DNA from: Chloroflexota bacterium
GTDB taxonomy: Bacteria > Chloroflexota > Anaerolineae > Caldilineales > Caldilineaceae
Reading direction: 5' to 3'
Length of the DNA: 19,369 bases
Assembly: GCA_003577005.1 (NCBI GenBank)
Contig: QEUW01000143.1
Coordinates: 1-19,369, forward strand
Positions 8,314 to 15,776 of this stretch are shown piece after piece; position 1 is the stretch's first letter, and each line of letters opens with the position of its first letter. Made by a program: the position numbers and the translations under genes. The notes under the pieces were generated by a model. The model was not told the origin of the DNA. It saw only the letters and a list, made by a program, of their open reading frames with translations, and did not search any database.

Positions 8314-9588
8314 TCACGGCTGTACTCGCAATGGTGGCGCCTTTTCAACAACAGCGTTCAGGTGCTGTTCAATATCGCACACCATGCGGGACAGGGTAAA
8401 ACGTTCCAAAACCAATTTTTGCCCCGCACAAGCTAGCCGCTGGCACAGAGCCGGGTCACGGGCGACTTGAGCAATGTGAGCGGCCAGTGTTTCGGCATCT
8501 TCGGGCTGGAAAGTCAACGCATTTTGGTTGTGGGCCAACATCTCCACCTGTCCACCCACTTCGGTGCCGATAACCAGCATCCCGGCCGCCATGGCTTCCA
8601 TCACACTGCGCGCCATCGGCTCCGGCCAGATCGACGTGAACAAAAAGACATCAAACCGGCCCAACCAAGCAGGGATCTCCTGCCGCGCTATCTTGGCGAT
8701 AAACTCAACGTGTTCATCAAGACCGTGGGCTGCTACCAGTTGGCGTAACTTGGCTTCATACGCAGGGTGCCCACTCCCAATGATGGTCAGCTTGACATCA
8801 TCGAGCAGCGAGCGTTGTTTCAAGATGACCAGCGCTTCCAACGCGGTATGGACACCCTTGTCCGGCACCAGCCTGCCAAAATAGAGGAGCCGCAGCGACC
8901 CATCTTGTTGATTCGTGCGAGACCGCATTGTCTTTGCATGTTCCAAAAACGGCTGTGGGTCGGTGCCGCCGTACAAGACACCGGCCTGAGCAGGCAATTT
9001 CCCGCGTTCCACCAGGTAATTGCGGACATAATTGCTGCAACAGACCGCATGTTCAAAGCGTAATGCCGGCGGATAGTGCTCGTACCGGAGTTTTGCCAGA
9101 GCCAGCGCACGGAGCGGTCGCTTGACTATTTCCAGTAGAGGCCGGTTGGTTGCCAGTTGCCAAAAGGCGGTATGAGGGTCTACATCGGTAGGCCAATAAT
9201 TGGATATAAAATAGGCAACGCGGCCGGGCAGCCACTCTTCGGCCCAGTAGGCCAGATTATAAGATAAATTCCACATTCCCCAGATCATTGTGATATCGGG
9301 ATGGAACCGGTCGATTGTCTTGCGCAGCTCTTGCCGATTCGCCCGTTCGCGCCAGGGACGTCGCAGAAAATCGACCGGACGATAATAATCAAGATCCGTC
9401 TCAAGATATAGCGTACGTGTAACGGAAGCGGCGTCATCTTGACCATTGGCTTGCGTACGATACTGGCTCGTTAATACAGCCACCTCGTGACCGCGCGCTT
9501 GCAGGCCCGTTGCCACTTCGTGACACCACTGTTCATAGCCTCCATAATCATGGGGAGGATAAAAATTAGACAGAAACAAGACGCGCAT
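8314..9588 (-). CDS. GT4-family glycosyltransferase (tandem paralogue 2)
   Basis: 424 residues from the chosen ATG at 9588. A longer open frame runs to 9750, but its first 54 codons overlap the upstream GT2 gene, look unlike protein, and precede the canonical MRVLFLSNFYPP start. An AGGA lies about 8 nt upstream of 9588. The protein has a GGYEQWCHEV helix (16-25), ARGHEVAVLTS (31-41), IWGMWNL (102-108), FGRLVPDKGVHTALEAL (237-253), a GSG loop (271-273) and SIWPEPMARSVMEAMAAG (319-336) with the E-x7-E pair E323/E331. It is a GT-B retaining glycosyltransferase of unknown donor and acceptor. The tight pairing with 6990-8294 suggests duplication within the locus and successive transfer of related sugars. 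Confidence 0.92.
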   Translation of the reverse strand: MRVLFLSNFYPPHDYGGYEQWCHEVATGLQARGHEVAVLTSQYRTQANGQDDAASVTRTLYLETDLDYYRPVDFLRRPWRERANRQELRKTIDRFHPDITMIWGMWNLSYNLAYWAEEWLPGRVAYFISNYWPTDVDPHTAFWQLATNRPLLEIVKRPLRALALAKLRYEHYPPALRFEHAVCCSNYVRNYLVERGKLPAQAGVLYGGTDPQPFLEHAKTMRSRTNQQDGSLRLLYFGRLVPDKGVHTALEALVILKQRSLLDDVKLTIIGSGHPAYEAKLRQLVAAHGLDEHVEFIAKIARQEIPAWLGRFDVFLFTSIWPEPMARSVMEAMAAGMLVIGTEVGGQVEMLAHNQNALTFQPEDAETLAAHIAQVARDPALCQRLACAGQKLVLERFTLSRMVCDIEQHLNAVVEKAPPLRVQP

Positions 9589-9620
9589 CTCTCTATCCTG
9601 ATCACAACCACACGAACCCA

Positions 9621-9648
9621 CAGAGGTGATATCCTCGCTTGACCTCTG
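9621..9648. repeat. Short inverted repeat between two glycosyltransferase genes
   Basis: CAGAGGT (9621-9627) and ACCTCTG (9642-9648) form a perfect 7-bp inverted repeat with a 14-nt loop in the 64-bp gap between the GT2 and the second paralogous GT4. There is no T-run after it, so it is not a classical terminator. A minor RNA hairpin, or chance. Confidence 0.3.
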
Positions 9649-9652
9649 CGCT

Positions 9653-10927
9653 TTAAGAGTTGACCAGTCGCACCCGCGCCCGGCGACGGATCTGACGGAA
9701 CGCTTCGATGCCCGATTCCCCGGCCAGCGACTTGAGCAATGTGCTGACAAAACGTCTATTCAAGCCATAGCGTGGCGAGATCATCAATGCGCGCAGCAGA
9801 TAGGCCCGCGCGGCAGAGAGTTGCCGCGCACCATAACTGAGTAAGCCCATCACAAAATATGCGTTTGCATAGGCGACATTCCGGTAGCGGGCGAGCTCGT
9901 CGCCGCCTTTTGGTTCAGCAAAAAATCGCTCCAGCAGCAGGAACAATTCGGCCCGGTTGCGCTCGATATCTAAGGAGGCAAAGTCTCCGCGCCAGCCTTT
10001 GGGCTGGCTGCCACAGCCCAATTCATAGAAGATATTCAGCTCCGTCAGCAGCCTTGGGCTGGCAGAAACCATCCTCTGAAAGCAAGTATAGGCTCCTTCC
10101 CGATCACCACATTGCAGGTGTTCAACGGTAGAGGTCAAGTAGCCGTGACCATAGGCCCGCTGCTGCGCAGCGGTCCACCCGGTGGCAGCGGTTGGCTCCG
10201 GGCCAAAGTGCTTGGCGAGCACGGCCATCCGATTTTTCAACATGCGCTTCGGGTCGGTAGACATGCTGCCAGGGAGAATCCGGTGTCGAGTTAAGACCCG
10301 ATCTGTGCCGACAATTTTGTATTGTCGGCTTATCGCCAGCCACATATCCCAATCCTCACAGGCCCGCAACGACTCATCAAAGGGCGGCACACTGGCATAG
10401 CAGCTCCGCCGCACGAGCATCGATTCGGGCACCAAAAAGTTACCATCCACCAGCGCCTGGTAAAGCTGGCCATCGGCTATCAAACGGGCTTCGACCTGGG
10501 GTAACGGATGATTGTTGTGGTCAACAAATCGATAACCACAGTAGACACCATCCGTCTGCGGATTTGCCTGCAAAATAGGTACCAGTGTGCTTAGAAAAGC
10601 GGGTTCATACAGGTCATCGGCATCTAATAGACCAATATATGTTCCGTTTGCAGCCTGGATGCCGGTGTTACGAGCTGCCGATAATCCTCGGTTCTCCTGC
10701 CAAAGGTAGGTCACCTGGTCGCCAAATTGAGCCACTACCTCCCGGCTGTTATCGGTTGAACCGTCATCCACCACAATAATCTCAAAGGTGCGATAGGTTT
10801 GGTTCAAGACGCTCTGTATCGCCGCACCGATATACGAAGCGTGGTTGTAATTGGGAATAACCACGCTCACCAAAGCCGGCTCCTGAGAACCCGTATCGTT
10901 TATCCAAGAGTGGTTTTTATGAGCCAA
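9653..10927 (-). CDS. GT2 glycosyltransferase with helical C-terminal extension
   Basis: 424 residues. The GT-A domain occupies about residues 18-240: SVVIPNYNHASYIGAAIQS (21-39), IVVDDGSTDNS (51-61), the donor loop NRGLSAARNTGI (79-90), the DXD-type LLDADD (100-105), an ESMLVRRSCY acceptor segment (168-177) and catalytic ACEDWDMW (189-196). The remaining 180 residues are alpha-helical and resemble degenerate TPR-like repeats (GYLTSTVEHLQCGDREGAYTC; AYANAYFVMGLLSYGARQLSAA), a known type of extension on GT2 enzymes of surface-glycan loci. The start is TTG at 10927, chosen because AGGAG lies 8 nt upstream and no other start precedes the conserved beta-strand. It lies 51 bp after the upstream GT4 gene. 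Specificity unknown. Confidence 0.92.
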   Translation of the reverse strand: MAHKNHSWINDTGSQEPALVSVVIPNYNHASYIGAAIQSVLNQTYRTFEIIVVDDGSTDNSREVVAQFGDQVTYLWQENRGLSAARNTGIQAANGTYIGLLDADDLYEPAFLSTLVPILQANPQTDGVYCGYRFVDHNNHPLPQVEARLIADGQLYQALVDGNFLVPESMLVRRSCYASVPPFDESLRACEDWDMWLAISRQYKIVGTDRVLTRHRILPGSMSTDPKRMLKNRMAVLAKHFGPEPTAATGWTAAQQRAYGHGYLTSTVEHLQCGDREGAYTCFQRMVSASPRLLTELNIFYELGCGSQPKGWRGDFASLDIERNRAELFLLLERFFAEPKGGDELARYRNVAYANAYFVMGLLSYGARQLSAARAYLLRALMISPRYGLNRRFVSTLLKSLAGESGIEAFRQIRRRARVRLVNS

Positions 10928-10935
10928 GTTCTTCT

Positions 10936-10940
10936 CTCCT
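10936..10940 (-). promoter_or_regulatory. Ribosome-binding site deciding a TTG start
   Basis: On the minus strand AGGAG precedes the TTG codon at 10927-10925 by 8 nt. This supports the rare TTG initiation of the GT2 gene, since there is no ATG or GTG between this site and the conserved GT-A domain. Confidence 0.6.
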
Positions 10941-10978
10941 GGGAGCGTCGCCAGCCAATGCCATACCGCTCAGCGTGT

Positions 10979-12328
10979 TCATACTTGATGGACCGGTTGC
11001 CCGGCGATCACGGCGCCGTACAGGCGTTCCAGGCGCGCCACATAGTGTTCCCACGAATGTTGGCGAATCACATATTCTCTGGCCTGTTGCCCCAACCGCA
11101 AACGAAGGCGCTCATCATGGATCAACCTATTCAGCGCTGCCGCCATTGCCGAGACATCGCCCGGCGGCACCAATAAGCCGTTGTTGCCATCTTTTACCAC
11201 TTTGGTTGGCTGCCCAACTGCCGAAGCAACGACCGCAGCGCCCGCTGCCATATATTCAAAGAGTTTGAGCGGCGACAGCCATAAATCGTGCTGCATAGGT
11301 GGATAGGGCGCCACAGCGATATCCGCAGCACTCATAAAGCGCGGCACCTCATCGTGGGGAACAAAACCGGTAAACTGCACAGCATCCCCAAGCTTGAGAT
11401 TAGCGGCGTGTTGCATCATTGCTGGCCGCTCCACACCATCCCCTATCAAGACAAGACGAGCGTCGGGATGGGTCGCCAATATCTGGGCAAATGCCTCCAG
11501 CAGCGTTGCAACATCATGCCATTTATAGAAATTGCCGACAAAGATGATGAGCGGACTATCATACACCTTCAAAAGAGTACGGATTTCAGAACGTGCCTCT
11601 GGACACGGCCGAAAGCGCTTCACATCGACCGCGTTTGGAAAAACCACGAGCTTCTCTGTGGGTATGCTCCACGCTGTCGCCAGATGCGCTTTAGACTGTT
11701 CCGAGACACAGATCACACAATCGGCTGCATTCAGGTTATACTGGAACATCATTTTTGTGCCCCAACGCTTGATCCCGGTAATCGGCTGGCCCATGATGTC
11801 ATGTTCGAGGATTTCATCCGCCTCGACAAACAAGACATAGGGCAACTGGAGTCGCTTGCAGGCCATTGCCACACCCATTCGGTAAAGGCCATTTCGTTCA
11901 TAGACAATATCGTGGCCGGGTAAGCACTGCAGGCAAGCGTCGAAGAGCCGCAGGTTGGAAAATAGACTTAGATAAGGAACACGCAATAGCTGTTGGATAC
12001 GCCAGGCGCCTCTACTTACAACGTCAAACCAACGTTTTTTCGACCAGGTTTGAGGGGCAACGGTAGGACGCTGCGGATCATGTGTACAAACGTTGTGGTT
12101 TAGGTCGCGCTTCGCCAAGAAGGTCAACGTGTGTCCACGGTCATGTAAACCTGTAATGATGTAGCTTTGCAAGATATAGGTAGCATCTGCTGGCTTGCCA
12201 CTCATTACATTTTGCAATGGTTCAAATTCGGGTAGACAAAAGGCAATCCGTAGCGGGGCCGGAACGGATGCGCGCGGCGCTGTCTCCATCTGTATTGCGG
12301 TATTCCCTTTCTCCGTGATCATGTCCAT
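10979..12328 (-). CDS. GT4-family glycosyltransferase
   Basis: 449 residues, GT-B fold. A poorly conserved N-terminal 25 residues precede LRIAFCLPEFEP (26-37). The N-domain contains LHDRGHTLTFLAKRD (61-75) and DIVYERNGLYRMG (140-152). VICVSEQSKAHL (205-216) is the linker strand. The donor domain has VFPNAVDVKRF (229-239), IFVGNFYKWHDVATLLEAF (262-280), VLIGDGVERP (293-302) and LSPLKLFEYMAAG (351-363), with Glu358 in the signature position and SPLK replacing the more common GxP-x. The SPLKLFEYMA variant is typical of one GT4 subgroup. Start: ATG at 12328 is 6 bp after the stop of the secreted-protein gene and has no clear ribosome-binding site. Alternative ATGs at residues 3 and 14 exist. Substrate unknown. 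Confidence 0.9.
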   Translation of the reverse strand: MDMITEKGNTAIQMETAPRASVPAPLRIAFCLPEFEPLQNVMSGKPADATYILQSYIITGLHDRGHTLTFLAKRDLNHNVCTHDPQRPTVAPQTWSKKRWFDVVSRGAWRIQQLLRVPYLSLFSNLRLFDACLQCLPGHDIVYERNGLYRMGVAMACKRLQLPYVLFVEADEILEHDIMGQPITGIKRWGTKMMFQYNLNAADCVICVSEQSKAHLATAWSIPTEKLVVFPNAVDVKRFRPCPEARSEIRTLLKVYDSPLIIFVGNFYKWHDVATLLEAFAQILATHPDARLVLIGDGVERPAMMQHAANLKLGDAVQFTGFVPHDEVPRFMSAADIAVAPYPPMQHDLWLSPLKLFEYMAAGAAVVASAVGQPTKVVKDGNNGLLVPPGDVSAMAAALNRLIHDERLRLRLGQQAREYVIRQHSWEHYVARLERLYGAVIAGQPVHQV

Positions 12329-12334
12329 GTGATT

Positions 12335-15300
12335 TTAGCGCGCCACCCACGGCAAAAAATTGGTTGAGGCGAGTGGCTCGACCTGGATTGCGAACGCTTG
12401 TGTAGCCGCCCGCTCGGCACCGTTGCCAGCTTGGACCGTGACCGAAAAGCTACCAGTCAACGCCGGTAGCCACTCAATCTCGCCTGTTGTCGGATCAATA
12501 ACCATGCCTGTCGGTTTCTGAGTCAGGCTATAAGTGGGAACAGGCGCGCCCGTTGCCTCGACATCATAGCTGTACGGTTGGTTCACGATTGCGCTTGTTA
12601 CTGGTGTCGATGTGATGGTAGGCGCAACCGGCATCGCAAAAACCTCGATGGTAAACACTTGGGTAGCGTCCGGGCCAATACCGTTGGTCGCACTCACGAC
12701 CACCGACACTGTGCCCGAGACGGCAGGCCGCCAGGTAATCACACCGGTAGCGCCGTCAATAGTCATCCCTGAAGGCTTCTGAGCCAGACCAAACGTCGGC
12801 GTAGGTACCCCACTAGCCTCCACGTCGTACCGGTATATTCCACCTCGGACTGCACTGGTGACCGGCTTTGAGATGATTGACGGCGCCTGCGGTTCAGGGG
12901 GACGGCTATCCGCAACGGCGAGCGCTGCCACTAGCCTCTGAATGTAGAAAAGGTCGCCCCGGTAAAACGCAGGAACATCAAGATACTGAACCAATTCGCG
13001 ATAGGATGGGTCGAGCGCATAGGCTTGGGCCAGAAACAGGGCATTGGCGTCATAGAGGGGGTGGTATCCCCCTTCACCGTAGGTCTGGTCGAATTTAGCG
13101 ACAAACCAATAAGGTTCAATCTGATTATACTCTGTCAACGCCGCCTCTACTCTTGTCCCAGCCTGAGCTCGCAATTCATCCGCCAGTTCGGGCGTCAGGT
13201 ACATAAAGTTCCTGGCGACGTTCATCGTCTTTTCATAGGTGAAGGCATCATCTGTGATGTACGAGTCCTTGTCGAAACTGGTGGCTCGCAGGTCGAGCAA
13301 ACGATTATACTCGCCCCACTTGGCGCTTTGCTCGACCGTTGTAATCTGCCCCGCCAGTTTCTCCAGCTCGATATAGCCGCGGTAGGCGGCAATATAAGCA
13401 TTCAAGAGATAGGGGTACTGCGTGAACTCTGCATCGGTGAGATATTGCGGATCGGAACTCGTCGGCTCCAATTTATCCTTGATGGCGGCAAAAATTGTTT
13501 CCGCTTCATCCGGAAAGAGTTCTGCATACTTCCAGGCCGCGTAGAAAGATGGTTGCGGAAATTTCCAGCCGGACACCTCCCCGTTCCACTGGGAGTAGGT
13601 TCGTGGTACTGTGGCAATAACCTGCTGCGGATCGTCTGTGGGTCGACTCATCAGCGCCAAGCGCTCCGGCGTATCGGTGTAGATTTCACGCTGCGCTCCA
13701 TTTTTCCAACCGATATGGGCGATCTGGGTAAAGTCATAGCTCGCCCCAGGCCCATAGTTGCTCTTGATATATGCCTTTACCTCTGTTTGCAGCGTGGCCG
13801 GCAAATAGGGCAGAGCCGCGGCCAGAGTCGCCACGGTATCGCCCGGGTTATGGAAGTATTCGGCCAGATGGTCCCCCTCGACATAGGGAGCGTACGCGCC
13901 ATTGGCAGCTTGTCCCCAAAGGCCCGAATCGTGAAAACCCGGGCGCAAATGGCCTGCTTCGAGCATCTTGGATACTTCGGCCGTCAGTCTCCGCGTAAGT
14001 TCAGCCGCCGGCAGAGGTGAACTGGCCGGAGCAGTTTGTCCAACAGCCGGGACGGTGGGTAGTCGTTGCGCACCACCCGACTGGCTAAAGGCGATCAGAG
14101 CATTGCGCTCCAGCAGATAAAGACGACCCTTGTACGGGAAAAAGCCGCTGCTCATGGCACTATAGACCCCATTGCATGAACCGTAGACTTCGCAGGGGCG
14201 ATACTGTTCGTCATAACCGGGTATGCCAAGACAACCCCAGATTCCACCACAAGACGAATATTCCCAGGTTGCGTTTGCGCCGTAAGGTTTGCTGATCTCA
14301 ACCGCCCCATACCCCATGTTGAAACCTTCTGACCAATAGATCAGATTGCCGCCAGCGGTAAAGGCTACCGGCTCGTCGGCGTATCCCCTGGTAAAATCAT
14401 GCACCTGGCTGATATAGGGCGTACCAAACTTCCAGCCGGCAATCGCCCCTGAGGCGCCGGCGTTGGGGGCCAAGCCAGGGTCCCCATTCTTGTAGCCAAT
14501 GTGGGTATAGATCACACCATCGCCGCCAATGACCGGTGGCAGCTTGTTGCCACCGTGGGTAGTAGAGACCCACGTCACTGGCGCAAAGACCGGATGTTCC
14601 TCACCGGTAACCGCATCCAAGACAAACAGATGGCGTTTGTGTGGTTTTTGATCAAAGTGTTGCTGAATTTTCGAAGCATCGATTGTCCGCGTGCCGGCAA
14701 CCCAATCGCCTGGTACTGTCCCTGCTGGGCCGATCAACCCTCCAGTGGGGACACCAGCGAAGATATCGTAATTCTCCTCATAATAGGAATCGCCAAACCA
14801 AACCCAGCCGGTTTCCTTTTTGGTTCCAGAAAAGAGCACATAGTCTTTACCCGTGCCCGGTTCTGTATAGACAACTGGCCAATAAGAAGAGAAGCCAACC
14901 CCGGGAAGCATCTCGGACTTCCAGACGAGTGCGGCTGACGAGCCGTTATCTCGGATCGCATAGGCATGGGCATTGTCGGAGCCAAAATAGAAGATGCCAT
15001 CCTTGTATGCGGCGGAAAAGCGGATAGGGGCATCCGGATATTCATCAGTATCATCCCGCCATTTCCAGATCAGGCTGCCGTCATCGGCATCCAGGCAGTA
15101 AAAATAGCCATCGCGATTGCCCGCATAGACTCTGCCGTCGATGACCAATGGATTGGTCTCAAAACCGGCTCCCGCTTCAACAAAAGTCCAACCGCTCTTG
15201 AGCGTTCCATCGCTTGCGTTGATGGCATGGATCCGCCGGTCAAAACCGCCGACATACAAGACGCCATTGGCGTAGGTGGGTGAGTGGCCCAAGGGCATGG

Positions 15301-15607
15301 TTGTTCCATAGCTCCAGAGGTGGTCGCCGCTTGCCGCATCAAAGGCGTACAGCCCTCTGGCTGTTGACACGAACAACTGATCGTCGGCCGCAATTACCTG
15401 TGTTTTTTGATGCACAAAAGGTTCAATGGTGCGATACCACTCAACAGAGAGCTCCCCTCGTACTTCTTCCGGTGTCCAAGAGGTTCTGGCGGGATTTGCC
15501 GCCACCATTGGCCACTCATTCTCCGCCTGACTTTGACCATGGACAGCAGTGACATCACACCATACCAGCACAAGAGAGCACAGAATGGTCCACAGACGCT
15601 TGTTCAT
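12335..15607 (-). CDS. Secreted PQQ-like beta-propeller protein with helical domain and two Ig-like repeats
   Basis: 1090 residues from ATG at 15607, chosen because AAGGAGG lies 5 nt upstream and a signal peptide follows. A longer frame adds 14 unlikely residues. Residues 1-24 are a Sec signal (basic NKR, hydrophobic core, likely cleavage near AVHG). About 30-510 form PQQ-type propeller blades: GLYAFDAASGDHLW (85-98), GRVYAGNRDGYFYCLDADDG (158-177), HLFVLDAVTGEEHP (326-339). A four-Cys cluster (C453, C459, C472, C478) lies in one insertion. About 535-900 is largely helical, rich in Tyr and Trp, with no recognised catalytic motif. Two Ig-like (He_PIG type) modules cover 908-989 and 996-1077. 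The chain ends in FLPWVAR. A structural, binding or glycan-processing role outside the cell is inference; no enzymatic activity can be assigned. It sits inside the glycosyltransferase operon. Confidence 0.85.
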   Translation of the reverse strand: MNKRLWTILCSLVLVWCDVTAVHGQSQAENEWPMVAANPARTSWTPEEVRGELSVEWYRTIEPFVHQKTQVIAADDQLFVSTARGLYAFDAASGDHLWSYGTTMPLGHSPTYANGVLYVGGFDRRIHAINASDGTLKSGWTFVEAGAGFETNPLVIDGRVYAGNRDGYFYCLDADDGSLIWKWRDDTDEYPDAPIRFSAAYKDGIFYFGSDNAHAYAIRDNGSSAALVWKSEMLPGVGFSSYWPVVYTEPGTGKDYVLFSGTKKETGWVWFGDSYYEENYDIFAGVPTGGLIGPAGTVPGDWVAGTRTIDASKIQQHFDQKPHKRHLFVLDAVTGEEHPVFAPVTWVSTTHGGNKLPPVIGGDGVIYTHIGYKNGDPGLAPNAGASGAIAGWKFGTPYISQVHDFTRGYADEPVAFTAGGNLIYWSEGFNMGYGAVEISKPYGANATWEYSSCGGIWGCLGIPGYDEQYRPCEVYGSCNGVYSAMSSGFFPYKGRLYLLERNALIAFSQSGGAQRLPTVPAVGQTAPASSPLPAAELTRRLTAEVSKMLEAGHLRPGFHDSGLWGQAANGAYAPYVEGDHLAEYFHNPGDTVATLAAALPYLPATLQTEVKAYIKSNYGPGASYDFTQIAHIGWKNGAQREIYTDTPERLALMSRPTDDPQQVIATVPRTYSQWNGEVSGWKFPQPSFYAAWKYAELFPDEAETIFAAIKDKLEPTSSDPQYLTDAEFTQYPYLLNAYIAAYRGYIELEKLAGQITTVEQSAKWGEYNRLLDLRATSFDKDSYITDDAFTYEKTMNVARNFMYLTPELADELRAQAGTRVEAALTEYNQIEPYWFVAKFDQTYGEGGYHPLYDANALFLAQAYALDPSYRELVQYLDVPAFYRGDLFYIQRLVAALAVADSRPPEPQAPSIISKPVTSAVRGGIYRYDVEASGVPTPTFGLAQKPSGMTIDGATGVITWRPAVSGTVSVVVSATNGIGPDATQVFTIEVFAMPVAPTITSTPVTSAIVNQPYSYDVEATGAPVPTYSLTQKPTGMVIDPTTGEIEWLPALTGSFSVTVQAGNGAERAATQAFAIQVEPLASTNFLPWVAR
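12377..12886 (-). repeat. Tandem coding repeat: two Ig-like modules
   Basis: Two consecutive modules of about 82 residues (12886-12641 and 12622-12377), offset by 264 bp, belong to the same gene. Shared landmarks, in order: KPVTSA/TPVTSA, YDVEASG/YDVEATG, P-x-P-T, QKPSGM/QKPTGM, a short ATGVITWRPA/TTGEIEWLPA segment, SVVVSATNG/SVTVQAGNG and ATQ-x-F-x-I-x-V. This is the putative Ig (cadherin-like) module found at the C-termini of secreted bacterial proteins. Confidence 0.85.
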
Positions 15608-15776
15608 TCGAACCTCCTTGACCGACTGTCCAATCTGCATGGCCCACAAGGACGGAAAAGAACAGAATCGGATTTGCTTGAGCTCTCTTGCTATTCTCCG
15701 TGACTTTTGCGGCGCTGCAAGGTTTATCGGTCCACCAAGCCATTTTCCCTCGATGTGGCAACAAATTCATATTGGC
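15608..15776 (-). other. 169-nt leader, the longest non-coding gap
   Basis: Lies between the stop of the GT4 gene and the start of the secreted-protein gene, while all other gaps are under 65 bp. I see no good -35/-10 pair, no terminator with a T-run, and no open frame with coding character. Only weak elements are present: a 4-bp hairpin TTGC-AGCGCC-GCAA, and the core string CGCAAAAGTCACGG, which superficially resembles part of a c-di-GMP-I aptamer but lacks the partner strands. It may hold an internal promoter or regulatory RNA for the secreted protein. Confidence 0.35.
15613..15619 (-). promoter_or_regulatory. Strong Shine-Dalgarno deciding the start at 15607
   Basis: The minus strand reads AAGGAGG, the strongest ribosome-binding site in the window, 5 nt before the ATG of the secreted propeller/Ig protein. 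It favours this start over an ATG 42 nt further upstream. Confidence 0.75.

Noticed and set aside
9589..9750. 54-codon N-terminal extension of the second paralogous GT4
   Set aside because: It overlaps the end of the GT2 gene, is Ser/Arg-rich and unlike the paralogue, and the canonical MRVLFLSNF start with an upstream AGGA lies at 9588.
11288..11923. 211-codon plus-strand open frame
   Set aside because: Antisense shadow of the GT4 gene at 10979-12328; no domain is visible.
13025..14020. 331-codon open frame on the plus strand
   Set aside because: It lies wholly antisense to the secreted propeller/Ig gene, has no recognisable domain or matching ribosome-binding site, and its composition is that of a mirrored coding frame.
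15640..15745. Possible c-di-GMP-I (GEMM) riboswitch in the leader of the secreted-protein gene
   Set aside because: CGCAAAAGTCACGG on the minus strand resembles one conserved core strand, and GATAAACC precedes it. The GGCAAACC strand, the GNRA hairpin and the closing second helix cannot be found. A covariance-model search would settle it.
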